Notes: a model not told the origin generated them from the letters alone. 64,000 nucleotides of DNA from Datura wrightii (GCA_035772735.1 JASDFA010000003.1:59082501-59146500); one strand, 5' to 3'. Shown: positions 1 through 11,061, counted from the stretch's first letter. Numbers and translations: made by a program.

Positions 1-767
1 TGGCTTCTCTCTCCCTTATATGCACCGCCTCCATCTGCTGGCGTACAAGACTATTTGAGGGAAATTCATATCATGTTGGAGCATAGCGGTCCTGCAATCC
101 TTATCCAAAAAGCCCGCAACAACATAAACAAACCTTCTCACTCGCGTCCTCTATCGGCCACTAACTCTAGGGCGTACTTCGATAGGTGAGTGAACTCGAG
201 GGCATACTCCTGCACTGTCATTCTCCCTTATGATTAACGAACTCGACTTCCTTCAACTCCCTCATCTCACGAGGGAAGAATCGATCTAGGAACGCAACAT
301 AGAACTCCTCCCAAGTGACAGGGCCTGCTCCGATGGCCCTGCTATCCTTCCATTGTTGAAATTAGATGTCTGCGACCCTTTTTAGCTGGTATGAGGCCAA
401 CTCCGCCCACTCAACTCCATTCACCCCTATGACTTGGGTGATCTTCACAATTTAATCAATGAACTCATGCGGGTCCTCATCTACTTTTGACCCGAGGAAC
501 TCTAGCGGGTTCATTCTCAAGAAATCCCTGACTCGAGCCGTCGCCGCATTTCCATTTTGCGGGATATACGCAACTACCTACTGATTGACCTGAGTGGTCA
601 TGGCTAGCGTGAGCATCTGATTAGCTGCCCCTAAATTCAGCATGGGCAACCGGCTCGGGTTGATGGTGCTCCTGGACTGGTAGGGCTTGTTGGTGCCTCT
701 TTTCGTTGCCATCCTCGTGGCCGTTTCCATTCACATTCCCCCTAGCATTAACTCTGCGGGGAGCCAT
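1..767 (-). pseudogene. TekA gag, N-terminal part, degenerate
   Basis: Capsid-like gag of a Tekay-type retrotransposon. The start ATG is at 767-765 and gives MAPRRVNARGN, the usual opening of this family. After about 50 codons the frame shifts near position 635. The conserved capsid core then follows in another frame (ARVRDFLRMNPLEFLGSK, then WEEFYVAFLDRFFPREM). Several in-frame stops interrupt this core, including a TAG where the related copies have Gln. The zinc-knuckle part is beyond the window edge. Not functional. Confidence 0.8.
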
Positions 768-961
768 GATTTTGCAATTGTGAATAGCATGAGTTAGAAG
801 GGTAGAGAGTCATTTTATCACACGACATAGATCACAAAAGAAGGTAATATTTCCTACATGTCTCGTAGCCTCTTCATCATAAGTGTGGCATGCTTCACAC
901 CCATGAAAAAGACTCTACTCAATACGGCTTTCAGACACCCTAGGACACTCCAAAACCTATT

Positions 962-973
962 TCTTTGATACCA
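962..973 (-). promoter_or_regulatory. TekA primer-binding site (initiator Met tRNA type)
   Basis: On the minus strand the sequence just inside the LTR reads TTGGTATCAAAG, matching the TGGTATCAGAGC initiator-Met primer site with one or two changes. It lies four bases from the LTR end, where minus-strand DNA synthesis would start. Confidence 0.75.
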
Positions 974-977
974 AGTT

Positions 978-3051
978 TGTCATGACCCGAACGGAAGGCC
1001 AGATTGAGACATAGGACAAGGAGCCCCCAGAGACCCCAAGTCGACCCATGGCATGAACATACATCTAACTCAATCAATTAAATAGAAGGATTGAAATGAT
1101 AATCTTAGCGGATGTCTGAAATAAACATAACATCAGAAATACACCAATTTGAAGCTGAATATATTCCATTGTCTGAAAAGCCTCTAATTCTGATGAGTTG
1201 ATGCGATAAGACCCCAACTAACTATCTAAAACTAAAATTGAAAATAAATCAACATCTGAAAGAAATGGTCCTTGGAAGATGAGGACTCACCACTAAGCTA
1301 GGTGCTAACTCTAGAACTGGCAACTGATGGGGCTGAGGTTGAGTGTCGGGGCCTTTATCATGAAACGATACAACTTAGAGTATGCGGTCGGTATGTGGAA
1401 TATACCGATATGCAAGGTATGTAAAACCTCTTAGATAAGGAAATCATTTAAAAACATGCATAATGTAAAACATAACAAAAATAAGAATCTGAGAGTAGGG
1501 CTTGCATGTTATTTTTCCGAAATCATGACCTCAACATAACATAACATCATAACTGAATCGATTGACCCAAAGTTAAAATCCAACAGTCATGAGTAAAGTT
1601 CGACATAGAGTTAAACCTGCTTTAGTACATATATAGATTTACATAACATGATTGATAACATGTATAATTGAAATCATGAGGAACAATGGGAGACTCGTAT
1701 TTTAACCGACATACCACGATAGAGCTTATGTGGTCCCAACTATCACACTCAAGTGGTAAGAGCCGTCCAAAGCCTTGATAGGGCTAGGGACGATACCATG
1801 ATATCGATATCAAGCTCAGGGCCTAAATAGGGCAGGGTATAGCTCACAAGGGAGGTCCCAAAGTAATATATATACATATATAAACCTACGTTGGCGTGTA
1901 ATTCTGAGGCATAGGATGATCGAACCTTAGCCTACTCGGTGCTCGAGACTACTCCCAAAAACATACATATGCTCTCCATCATTTTTCAACGAAGCTCACC
2001 ATCGTCAATTGACGAAGCTCAATAGTAAAATACATCTCAAATCTGAAATTTATATATATGAGAAGCTTTAGCTCAAACCATACCACAAGCTAAAAAAAAT
2101 AATTGGGAGCCTTCGCTCCAAAACCATGTGGTATGCTTAATTCGAGAAATCATAACTCATAATTGAACATGTGGGCATTTCCCAATACTTAACATGCTTG
2201 AAAATACTCAATTCACACAGAAAACAGGATTATAAACCCCATAGAATTGACATAGGAAATTCATGATTTAGACATAGTTTGGGCATGGGTGTGAATATAT
2301 TAACCTATTCATAACCCTACATACTTGATTTTTACATTGCTCTAACTGCCCAAGGAATAATTGAAGGAACTTGAAGAACTAGCTTGATCACCTCTCTAAT
2401 TCTTTAACTTTACATATATGTATATGAATGAGCCTAGGATAGGTTTTACCCTCATAAAACACTGCATTTTGAGCCTTAAACGACGTAGTTTAGGACCGTA
2501 GAACTTAGGAATGATAAAACTTCCCTTAATGAATTCCCTGAAATTCTACACTGGCAGTGAAAATGACCGCCCTAATGGATCGTTCTTGGATACCACGGTT
2601 CGTGGTGTCCATCCGTTGTGTCCACTGCCCAACTTAACTTTTTCATATTCGATCCCATGACTCGACAGGATGAGTTGTTGTTTCAGAAAATGTTCTGTTA
2701 GGTCATCCATTGTTTCCCCCTTGATGACCTGCAGCAAGCCTTCCCACCAGTCACTCCACCACTCGTTCCTCCTTCCAACGAGTCGTGGTTTCCTTCCGTT
2801 ACCTCGACTGGAGGTTTTAATACTTCTTCCCACGATTTCTCGCCATGGTCCATTTCTCCTCACAATGGGTCATCCTACGACCTATTACTTTCCCCTTAAG
2901 CTGAGGATCAGTCCCAGCAGGACTTCAAATAACGACTCGTGGTGTTGAACCACAGGTCATTACGTGGCCTGTTCTATGGAATATTTCCCATATTCTGCCA
3001 ACTTCCATTTTAAAATCTTCGGTCTACTCTTGGCAGTTCCAAGGTATTACA
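978..3051 (-). repeat. TekA 5' LTR (about 2.07 kb)
   Basis: Bounded by TGTCATGACC on the plus strand at 978 and TATTACA at 3051, so it has the expected TG...CA ends. It contains the CAGTAC-type hairpin (1388-1408), a two-tier hairpin at about 2083-2131, and a GC-rich block at about 2,560-2,960 with words such as ACTCGTGG. Short ORFs inside it have no family resemblance and are not genes. This explains the gene-free stretch between gag and TekB pol. Confidence 0.85.
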
Positions 3052-4610
3052 GAACCCATCGATACCCTCAAGAAAAGCCAAAACTGGGGCTGATGTGAGT
3101 CGAGTCTTCCACAATTGAAAGCTATTCTAAAAAGCATCGAACCATTGAAATTTGTCCTCCTTCTAAGTCAATTTGGTCAACGAAGTTGCAATGAATAGAA
3201 ACCATCTACAAATATCCGGTAGTAGCCAGCTAAACCTAAAAAGCTCCTGATATCCGTTGGAGTAACTGGTCTAGGCCAATTCTTCACTATCTCTATCTTT
3301 TGAGAATCTACTTGAATGCCCCCACTAGACACCACATGACCTAAATATGCAACTGATTCCATCCAAAACTCAAACTTGCTAAACTTAGGAAATAACTTAC
3401 TATCCTTGAGGGTTTGCAATACCACCCTCAAATGAGCGGCACGCTCCTCCTCGAGCCGAGAGTATATAAGGATGTCATCAATGAAGAAAATAGCAAACAT
3501 ATCTAAATACTGCTTGAACACTGTGTTCATCAAATCCATGAAAGATGCAGGGGAATTCGTTAGTCCGGTAACATCCATCCGTCCTCACAACATCCATCCG
3601 AAAGGATGTCTTAAGAATGTCACTCTCCCTAATTCTGAGCTGATGATAATTGGATCTTAGGTCTTGGAAAAGCATCTGGCACCCTAAAGTTGGTCAAAAA
3701 AGTTATAAATCTTAGGAAAGGATACTTATTCTTGATTGTGAATTTGTCCAATTGCTGGTTGTCAATGCATATACGAAGAGAACCATTCTTCTTTTGTAAA
3801 AATAGAACTGGGGCACCCTATGGGGATTTGCAGGGCCTGATGAACCCCTTATCTAAGAAGTCTTTCAACTACTCCTTCAACTCCTTTAGCTTGGTCGGGG
3901 CCATTCTATAAGGAGGAATAGATATAGGCTGCATATCGGAAGAAGGTCAATACCAAACTCAATCTCCTGCTCGGGAGGGACTCCTGGTAAATCATCTGGA
4001 AACACCTTCGGGTACTCACATACAATAGGAACTGACTCGAGAGTCGGGGTTTCAGATGTAGAATCCTTAACCCGAACTGGATGGTACACACAACCCTTAG
4101 AGATCATCTTTTTAGACTTAGGATAGGAGATAAAATGACCTACAGGCACTAACGAACTACCCTTCAATTCTAGAACTGGTTCACCCAAAAATAGAAACTC
4201 TACCATACGGGTTCTATAATTCACTTAGGCATAAAATGTATGTAGCCAATCCGTACCGAATACAACATCGAAATCGGTCATGTCTAACTCTACTAGGTCG
4301 GAGGAGGTAACTTTCTAAAGGACTATGACAGGGAAATTTCTATACACCCATCGAGCTATAACTGAGTCACCAACTAGAGTAGAGACTGAGAAGGGTTCTG
4401 ATAGGATCTCGGGACCGCCTTTGAAAATAATAGAAACACCGGGAGTAACAAAAGATAAGTTATCCCCAGGATATAACAATGCATATACATCAAGAAAAAA
4501 TACTATAACATACCACTCACCACATCAGGTGAAGTCTCCTACTCCTGTTGTGATGAGAGTGCGTAGAACTTATTCTGGCCCTGACCGCCAGCTGAACTAG
4601 TAGACGAACC
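3052..4610 (-). pseudogene. TekB pol: protease, reverse transcriptase and start of RNase H, degenerate
   Basis: Read right to left. At about 4,600-4,230 there is an aspartic protease region; the active-site loop reads LLYPGDNLSFVTP where the family has Asp-Ser/Pro-Gly-Ala, so the catalytic Asp is a Tyr. The flap region DFDVVFGTDWLH is still recognisable. At 4224-3886 the linker VCEYPKVFPDDLPGVPPE leads into RT. The catalytic RT motif is FIDDILIYSR within 3578-3177, followed by SFLGLAGYYR. Just before it the palm region is damaged: a directly repeated 11-base word (acatccatccg) lies near 3575-3600 and part of the normal sequence is missing. The frame ends at 3052 where TekA is inserted. Dead copy. 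Confidence 0.8.
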
Positions 4611-5371
4611 CTACAGGATAGGACATGCTGCTGGAGTTGCTAAACTAGTGGCTGGGGTACGAACCCTACCATCTCCCTGTTTGACTAAAGGACAATCTTT
4701 AAGCCTATGTCCAGGTTTTCCACACCAAAAACAAGCATCTGAGCCAACTAAACAGTGCCTCGGGTGGTTCTTTCCACACTTCTCATAGGCCTAAAAAGTG
4801 CGCTCTCCTGTAGTGCTCCCCTAGCCTTCGATCCTGACGCCCTACTTTTCTGATCGTGTTTGGGTCTGGATGAAACACTTGTCAATGACGGCGCTGGGGC
4901 CGATGACCTCTGATAGGACTGAGGATAATGTCTGCCACCGGACCTCTGTTGGGAGAACCCAAAGCTGTCTATCCTAGCCCTCTTGGCCTCTCTCTCCCTC
5001 TCCCTCATCTGCATTGCCTCCATCTAATGGGGATACAAAACCAATTGGGAGAAGTCAATGTCCTGATATAGCATGGCGGTCCTGCAATCCTTAACTAAGG
5101 AATCCACTACTTCATTCACAAATCTACTCACCAAGCCCTTTGATCGGCCACCATCTTCAGCGCATATTTGGACAATCAGGTGGACTCTAGAGCATACTCA
5201 TGGATGGTCATGTTTTTCTATTTCAAATTCATGAACTTAGCCACCTTGATTTCCCTCATCTCCCGAGAAAAGAATCAGTCTATGAATGTTGTGAAGAACT
5301 CTTCCCAACAAATGGGACTCGCTCCAACTCCCTAACTATCCTTTCACTACCTATACCATATATGAGTGACC
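4611..5371 (-). pseudogene. TekB gag, C-terminal half with zinc knuckle
   Basis: Contains capsid remnants (REMREIKVAKFMN) and a basic linker with RERERE-like residues at 4748-5023. The nucleocapsid zinc knuckle CFWCGKPGHRLKDC (pattern CX2CX4HX4C) lies at about 4690-4740, followed by CPLVK. The frame is broken in several places. At 5371 the sequence stops at the AthA LTR and resumes at 18034, shown by matching TekC gag at about 37,060-37,140, which runs straight across this point. Confidence 0.8.
5367..5371. repeat. Left target-site duplication of AthA
   Basis: TGACC directly before the LTR. The right copy at 18034-18038 is CGACC; the one difference is a C-to-T change at a CpG. A 5-bp duplication is normal for Ty3/gypsy integration. 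Confidence 0.8.
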
Positions 5372-6791
5372 TGTTCGGGTTTTTACTTTGGGTATAAAGC
5401 TACACACAAGTGTACGTGGTTGAACAAGTAATAAAGTGGCTTAAGTAAGCCAAGTATCGATCCCACAGGGACTGGGATAAGGTAGCAATCTACTCAAGTG
5501 TGCTATATTTTAACTCTAACAATGAAGACAATAGTGCAAAGAAGAGTTTGATATTTTGATTTCTAATTTTTACGCTAAGTCTACAAAGATTATATAATTT
5601 GAGTCTGAACTATGAATGTGAGCATGCTGAGGTTAAACAAACATGTAAGGAAATAAATTATCGATATAAATTGGTTAACTTTTCCTCCGGTTGCTAGCCA
5701 AGAACTATTGCCAATGGATTAAAACTCTCGTATTTAACCCAACTTAAGAATCATGAACCGTCCACCTACATTTCTGTGATTAAAATAAATTCATGTTCTA
5801 GCCATACAAAACCTGTTCCTTAATTGACTAATATGACTTTCAGGTATATTTCTATCCTGAAGGTAAATCAATTCTCAATTTTCCCAAACTAACAAAAGAT
5901 CATATCCTATTGATTCGCAACTTTCCAATTTCTTGCTCTCTCGAGTGAAACCGGACTTTTTAGATATACATTAACATAGGCCACACATTAATGCAGTAAG
6001 AACAAGAATCAATAGAACAACCATGGAAGAAAAGATGAAAAACCAACTTAATCAACAATCACATTTCAATACCATTGTTCTTAACCTCAGCAAGAAGAGG
6101 AATTAGCCACTCATTTGTGGATTAAACATCGTTAAATGAGTGTTAAACATACAAGCAATTGAATTAAAGAAGAAGGAGATAGAGAAAAACCTTGAGAATT
6201 TCGTCCCCTCAACTGCCTGTAACCCACGTTCTTGCTCCACCAAGTCAGAATATTGAAAAATGAACCTAAGTGTTCTATTTATACTAGTGGGAATTTTTCC
6301 CGGAATAACAAGCAACGTGTCACGGAGTGCATCGCAGAGCACTGCATCCGTGACACGCCACTGACGTGGAGCCTCACTGGAAATTGACTGTCCAGGTAAT
6401 AAGGCCCAACGTGGCACGACGTGCAACGCGGGGCTAGGCCAACGTGCCACGGCCCCAACGCGTACCCACACTGGAATTTGGCCAAAAATTCCCTATCCAG
6501 GCAGAAGGCCTCCGCGATGGCAGCGTGACACGGCTCCATCGCGGAGCCCCTTTAAGTTGTGCCTTCCAATGCTTTTCCTTTGCTACCATCCGAGTCCAAC
6601 CCCGATCTCTCCCAACACGCATTTTAGCTTCCCAAAATTTATTTCACCTGCAAAACAACGCTAATCATGTTGGTTAGTATAAATTCACATTTTATTATAA
6701 ATCACATGAGAATGTATAAACATTGATAGATAAACAAGGCTAAAATGACACATTTGAGTATCACTTGTGCATATAAATTTGCCCAAGATCA
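5372..6791 (-). repeat. AthA 3' LTR
   Basis: Begins TGTTCGGG and ends AAGATCA on the plus strand. It matches the copy at 16613-18033 throughout, apart from about 40 substitutions and one small indel. It contains the GTGTCACGGA...TCCGTGACAC palindrome at 6317-6356 and more CGTGCCACGG-type words to about 6560. The ORFs inside (for example 6103-6471) recur in the other LTR only because the LTR is repeated. Confidence 0.93.
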
Positions 6792-6806
6792 CTTACCCCA
6801 CACTTA
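6792..6806 (-). promoter_or_regulatory. AthA polypurine tract
   Basis: On the minus strand TAAGTGTGGGGTAAG lies immediately inside the 3' LTR, the expected place for the primer of plus-strand DNA synthesis. The same core word occurs twice more around the env-like ORF (8504-8516 and 9876-9888). Confidence 0.75.
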
Positions 6807-8503
6807 AATCCTTGTTCATCCCCGAACAACAATCTTACACCTCATGCACTTTACACCGTATCCTGGCTACTTTGGTTCAACAATTCAGGCTACGGCCATA
6901 CCGATAATTCAACACAGCATATCATCAATAAAACACACGTGGTCTTATCGATGCAATGACCTTCAACACATCAAGACCTCCTAGACTTAAGAATCGACTC
7001 TCGATATTGGCAAACTCATGCAAATCAGTTGATCAAGATATCCGACACGAAAATTAATCTCTCATCAAGCATGTGCTCTCACAATGCAAGAGAATTTTCC
7101 CTTTTTAATCGCATGAACTCTAACAGTTACATGCAGGGGCATATAAACACACTTTCACTCTCTCTCCCAAAAGAATTCACATGCATCATGTCATGAACCA
7201 TAGGCTTGCTCTTAGTGTATTACTCCACTAATATAAGGAAATGTGATGTAGGATCATGTAGGACTTTAACGGGTTGTAATGTAAGCTACCGAACTAGTAA
7301 ATATTGGGCTAGCCAATAATAGCCACTAGCATCCTTAAGTGCCTTTTCAATACATCCCATCAAACTCATGGGCATTGTTTCTTCCTTCATCCTCCCATTC
7401 TTGAAGTCTTTCTTTAGTTTGGCCCATATCTTTAAGCACACTTGACTCGATAACAAAGATTATTCAGACACCTTCACTATATTTTATTTATAACAAGTGC
7501 ACCTTCAACCTTTTCTTTCCTTTCATCACTCTGCTTTTCTTTTCTTTTCACCATTCTCACTCTTTGACACTTTGGGAAAATTATTTTTTCTTCTTAAGCG
7601 CTTAATAGTTTTGGATCAAATTTACGGCTAATGAAAAGAAGGGGTTAAGCTCGCTTTACACATTTTGACACAAGAAAAAAATAATAGGCCAAAGGCTCAA
7701 CGGGCTAACAAGGGTGTACATTCAAGGTGGGTACAATAATGAAAAAGAGAAACTTTGGGTTAACACAAAGAAATGCCTACATCCTTTCCTACAATACACG
7801 TCCTTCATTTCATTTCGTACACACACCAAGCAAGTTCTAGACACTTCACAATGGCATGGACTAAATAAAACCTTACTTCACACTTATTGCACATGCTCAA
7901 TTCAAGACGTATTCACAGACTCTTCAATCAGCTAATTACAAGAATTCAAACATTAAGCCTCAATCACACTGAATCAACTCTATGGCCTAGGTATCTCAAC
8001 ATATTTACAAAGTTGCATGCTTTCATATGAATCACCTTTGCATTTCAAATATCATGTACGACACGCAACCAGAATTTCGCAACCATAAAGTAACTACAGG
8101 TTTTGAGATGCAACCCACAAAAGAAAACAACTGAAAAATAAATGAAAAATCTACTCCTAACGACTACATTTCCCTTAAGACGGTCGTCATCCATCCATCA
8201 TAGGGAACGGTCACTAACTAAGACTTCGGTTCAATGGGACCATTCTCGGTAAAAGAACCGAAAACAAACCACGAGAAACCCAAGAATTGAAAAAAAGAAA
8301 TTTTAAAAATATCGATCATTTCGATGAGAAAAAAATATGTACAAAATAAGCTAGCAACATTCAGCAACACACAACAGTTTCACATTTAATTACAATACAG
8401 AACAAAAACATCACAATCACAAATCACAGGGTCACAAAATTTTCATCAGGCACAACAACAGAACAGAACATACACAACAACACAACCAGCACCTAACTAC
8501 TCC
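6807..8503 (-). other. AthA 3' untranslated region
   Basis: About 1.7 kb between the env-like ORF and the polypurine tract. I recognise no coding sequence. It is AT-rich and has a purine-rich stretch on the minus strand near 7,500-7,580 (seen as cttttctttcctttc-type runs on plus). AthB has a similar purine-rich stretch in the same relative place. Confidence 0.6.
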
Positions 8504-8516
8504 CACCCCACACTTA
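8504..8516 (-). promoter_or_regulatory. PPT-like word downstream of the env-like ORF
   Basis: Minus-strand TAAGTGTGGGGTG shares 12 bases with the LTR-adjacent polypurine tract at 6794-6806. It lies 70 bases past the env-like stop codon. A role as a second plus-strand primer is inference. Confidence 0.5.
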
Positions 8517-8586
8517 TCTCAAACACTGTCCCCAGTGTTCATAAAAATTAAAATAGCACAAAAATTTGGGTGGCGGAACTCCCTGA

Positions 8587-9807
8587 TCAATCAAAATACT
8601 CAACTTCTTCATCAGGTGTTGCTGCCTCGTCTCCCATGTCTGAATCACCCCCATCGTCATCATCGAAATCCTCACGACGTGTCTCCTCATCTGTGGGGAC
8701 ATCATCATCCGTGGGCTCTCCAAAAGCTTGCCCCACTCGACATAGAGCCCTGGCATTTTCGCCAAAAGGGTAGTTTAGCTCGAGCTGCCATAGCTCCTCC
8801 TCTGTTGCCGGCCTCCCGCCTATCCATAGCTGGAGCATCTGCATCCCGTACATGCGAGCCATGTACTGATCATCCCGAGCATGTCGCTAGGCTAGTGTAA
8901 GCACTGACCCGTGGGTGGTATCGGGAACCTTAGTTTTGGTGACATCTAAGGCCCGCCGCTCCATCTGCGGGATATAGTCAAGGGCGTCTTCCTCAATGTC
9001 CAGACCCCTCAGGAACGTGGTGAGTAGTGCACCAAATCCATATCTGTGCCGCTGATGCAAACGGGCTCTCTTCATGTTGGAGATAATCACCGCCCCCACA
9101 TTGATCTCCAGCCCTTTCATCAGGGCGTACACCAAGCATACAAGATCCCGGGTTACATCTGTCATATGCACCCCCGAGATTAGGCAGGAACACACAATCT
9201 TAAGCCATATCCTGGCTTCCCTGTTCATCTGTGAGTAGGGCAAAGTCTGATGGTAGCCCCTCTCCTTATGTCTGCTCCACCTATCCGTCGATCGGGTTCC
9301 ACACAAAGTGCGTCTGATGTCCGCATATGGTGGAGTGATATTCAGCTTTCGAAGCACGTGGGCGTCTGTGTCCCGCTCCCCTAAGATAGCATTGAGGTGA
9401 TGGGGCTCAAAACTGACTATTTGCCCCCTTATTTTGATGGTGTGACTTCTGAGAGTCGGGTTCCAGTTGGCGTAGAATTCCCGAATCAAGTGCAAGTTGC
9501 ATTCCTTGTGCTCTTCAAAAATGAAGTTCAGCCCAGCTGCCTCGATCCTCTGGACAATCCTGGGGAACTCCTGTGCCAACGGTTCCCTTGCTATGTGTTC
9601 CTCGGGGAAGTACTTGCTCTCCTTATGCTTTGCGTACCACTTCTTCCCCTCCTCTGTCACCCACCTGGTTCCATATTGACGGCGTTGGCTGCGTGGAACC
9701 GCTGGTGCTGCTGGGACCGTTGTTGCCAGTCTGATTCTTTTTCTTCCGGCACCAGATGTTGATGCGCCTTTTCCTTTGTCCTGCCTGCTTGCCATTTTTC
9801 CTGTCAA
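8587..9807 (-). pseudogene. AthA env-like third ORF (putative plant transposon protein domain), one in-frame stop
   Basis: The frame from ATG at 9807 runs 306 codons to a TAG at 8889-8887, then continues in the same frame to 8587, about 406 codons in all. The N-terminus is basic and low-complexity (KGKGASTSGAGRKR). The middle holds the conserved block EFYANWNPTLRSHTIKIRG, typical of the 'putative plant transposon protein' family found as the third ORF of Athila elements. The C-terminal tail is very acidic (DDDDGGDSDMGDE). I see no convincing signal peptide or membrane helix, although around 9,110-9,160 the product is fairly hydrophobic. It lies between integrase and 3' LTR in the element's orientation, the env position of retroviruses. 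Function is unknown; calling it envelope is by position only. Nothing in this copy shows expression. Confidence 0.8.
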
Positions 9808-9875
9808 CCCAAATAGACAAGATCAATGTTCCGCCAATTAAAATTTGATTCGACTAAGGTTGGGTTAAGCTAGGC

Positions 9876-9888
9876 TACCCCACACTTA
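9876..9888 (-). promoter_or_regulatory. PPT-like word upstream of the env-like ORF
   Basis: Minus-strand TAAGTGTGGGGTA, identical to the LTR-adjacent tract at 6794-6806, lies about 70 bases before the env-like ATG. It may be a second polypurine tract or a duplicated end module. Confidence 0.5.
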
Positions 9889-10682
9889 TTCCTTAGCCAA
9901 AATTACAACATTAAGGCAAGATCGTGCTTACTTACACAAACAAACAACAAACATAACAAATATACTTAGTGCATTTGGAGAATTCGACGGTATATATTCT
10001 ATGTACTACTCAGACTTCGTACAGCTAGCCACAATCATTACCATCGATAACATTTTATCCCATAGCACTTAGAAAGGAGAAACAAAAGAAAAATTTAACT
10101 ACATGATCCTCTACAATTCACCCAATTCTTGCAAATTCCAATATTTCCTTCACCCGAGAATCCGTCGGTCTTTTAGCATAGTAACAATTAGCACATCGAC
10201 TCATCTCACTCAACATGTACAACCCAACATGAATTTCACTAGTTCAACTAATTTTTTCCCTTTCAAACTCAAAGGCAAGCCCTAGCTATGATTGTATCAA
10301 AAATCCGATTAAACTATGTAATTAACGAGCTCAAGCAATCACAATGATACTCCGAACATCAATCAACAATAATTCAATTGAATTTAAGCTTAATTTCTAC
10401 TTAGGGCAAGTTTAGCTCATATCACATGTTCAATCTCGAAGAAAATCGACAAGAAATGAGATAGAATTGAAGAACATACCTTGAATTCGAAGAATTGATG
10501 AAAACTCGATGAAATTCTTGGCCTAAGTCTGTGTCACGTTGAGGGGGAAGGGGTTTTTGGGAGGTTGGTCGCGAAAGATATGAAAAATGTGGAAAATGGA
10601 GGGGGAATCGAGGTTTAAAAGTGGGAAATTCGCGTGGGTCACCCGGCGACCTGTTGTGACCCGTCGCGATATACACTTCAAC

Positions 10683-10722
10683 GTGTCACGGAGGGTAACG
10701 CGGAGCATGCCCTCCGTGACAC
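10683..10722. repeat. LTR-type palindrome 1 in the pol-env spacer
   Basis: GTGTCACGGAGGG at 10683-10695 pairs perfectly with CCCTCCGTGACAC at 10710-10722 around a 14-base loop. The AthA LTR carries a close relative at 6317-6356 (and the partner LTR at about 17558-17597). Confidence 0.8.
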
Positions 10723-10777
10723 GGAGCTGTCGCGTGGGTGTTTTGGAATTTTAAAAATTCCAGATTTACACCTTAAC

Positions 10778-10817
10778 GTGTCACGGAGGGTAACGCAGAG
10801 GCCCTCCTCCGTGACAC
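10778..10817. repeat. LTR-type palindrome 2 in the pol-env spacer
   Basis: GTGTCACGGAGG at 10778-10789 pairs with CCTCCGTGACAC at 10806-10817. It shares the flanking AACGTG and CGGAGC words with palindrome 1, 95 bases away. Confidence 0.8.
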
Positions 10818-11061
10818 GGAGCCATCGCCCTAGCTCACTGTTTTGCCACTTTTTATTATTTTTCATACCTCGAATTTTCCTTTGCGATCCCTTGCACATT
10901 TATCCTCCGTTCCACCTGAAATTCATCTTACGGCAAGAAATTGGTTAGAATTATAGGTTTCACTCAAAATAAAAATAAAAACACAAATAAAAACTAAAAT
11001 TTTGTTGTTAATCAAGAAAAAAGAAAAAAGAAATCTATTCACAATTTACAAAGAAAAATTT

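Larger units (their letters stand above)
1..3051 (-). mobile_element. TekA: Tekay/Del-like Ty3/gypsy element, 5' end only (continues off the left edge)
   Basis: Minus-strand LTR retrotransposon, with the 5' LTR at 978-3051, then the primer site, then the start of gag running off position 1. It sits inside the RNase H coding region of TekB. The interrupted reading frame ends at position 3052 with residues EGIDGF, and the LTR begins with TGTAATACC on the minus strand. The five bases next to the LTR (3052-3056, gaacc on plus) should be one copy of the target duplication; the partner lies outside the window. Lineage is inferred from the gag, LTR and primer-site similarity to TekB, TekC and TekF here. 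Confidence 0.85.

Noticed and set aside
6103..6677. ORFs on both strands in the AthA 3' LTR, repeated almost identically at 17344-17968
   Set aside because: They recur only because the LTR is duplicated; they overlap on both strands, cross the LTR palindromes and resemble no family.
9397..9762. 121-codon plus-strand ORF and others opposite the env-like ORF
   Set aside because: Mirror frames of the recognised env-like coding sequence on the minus strand.
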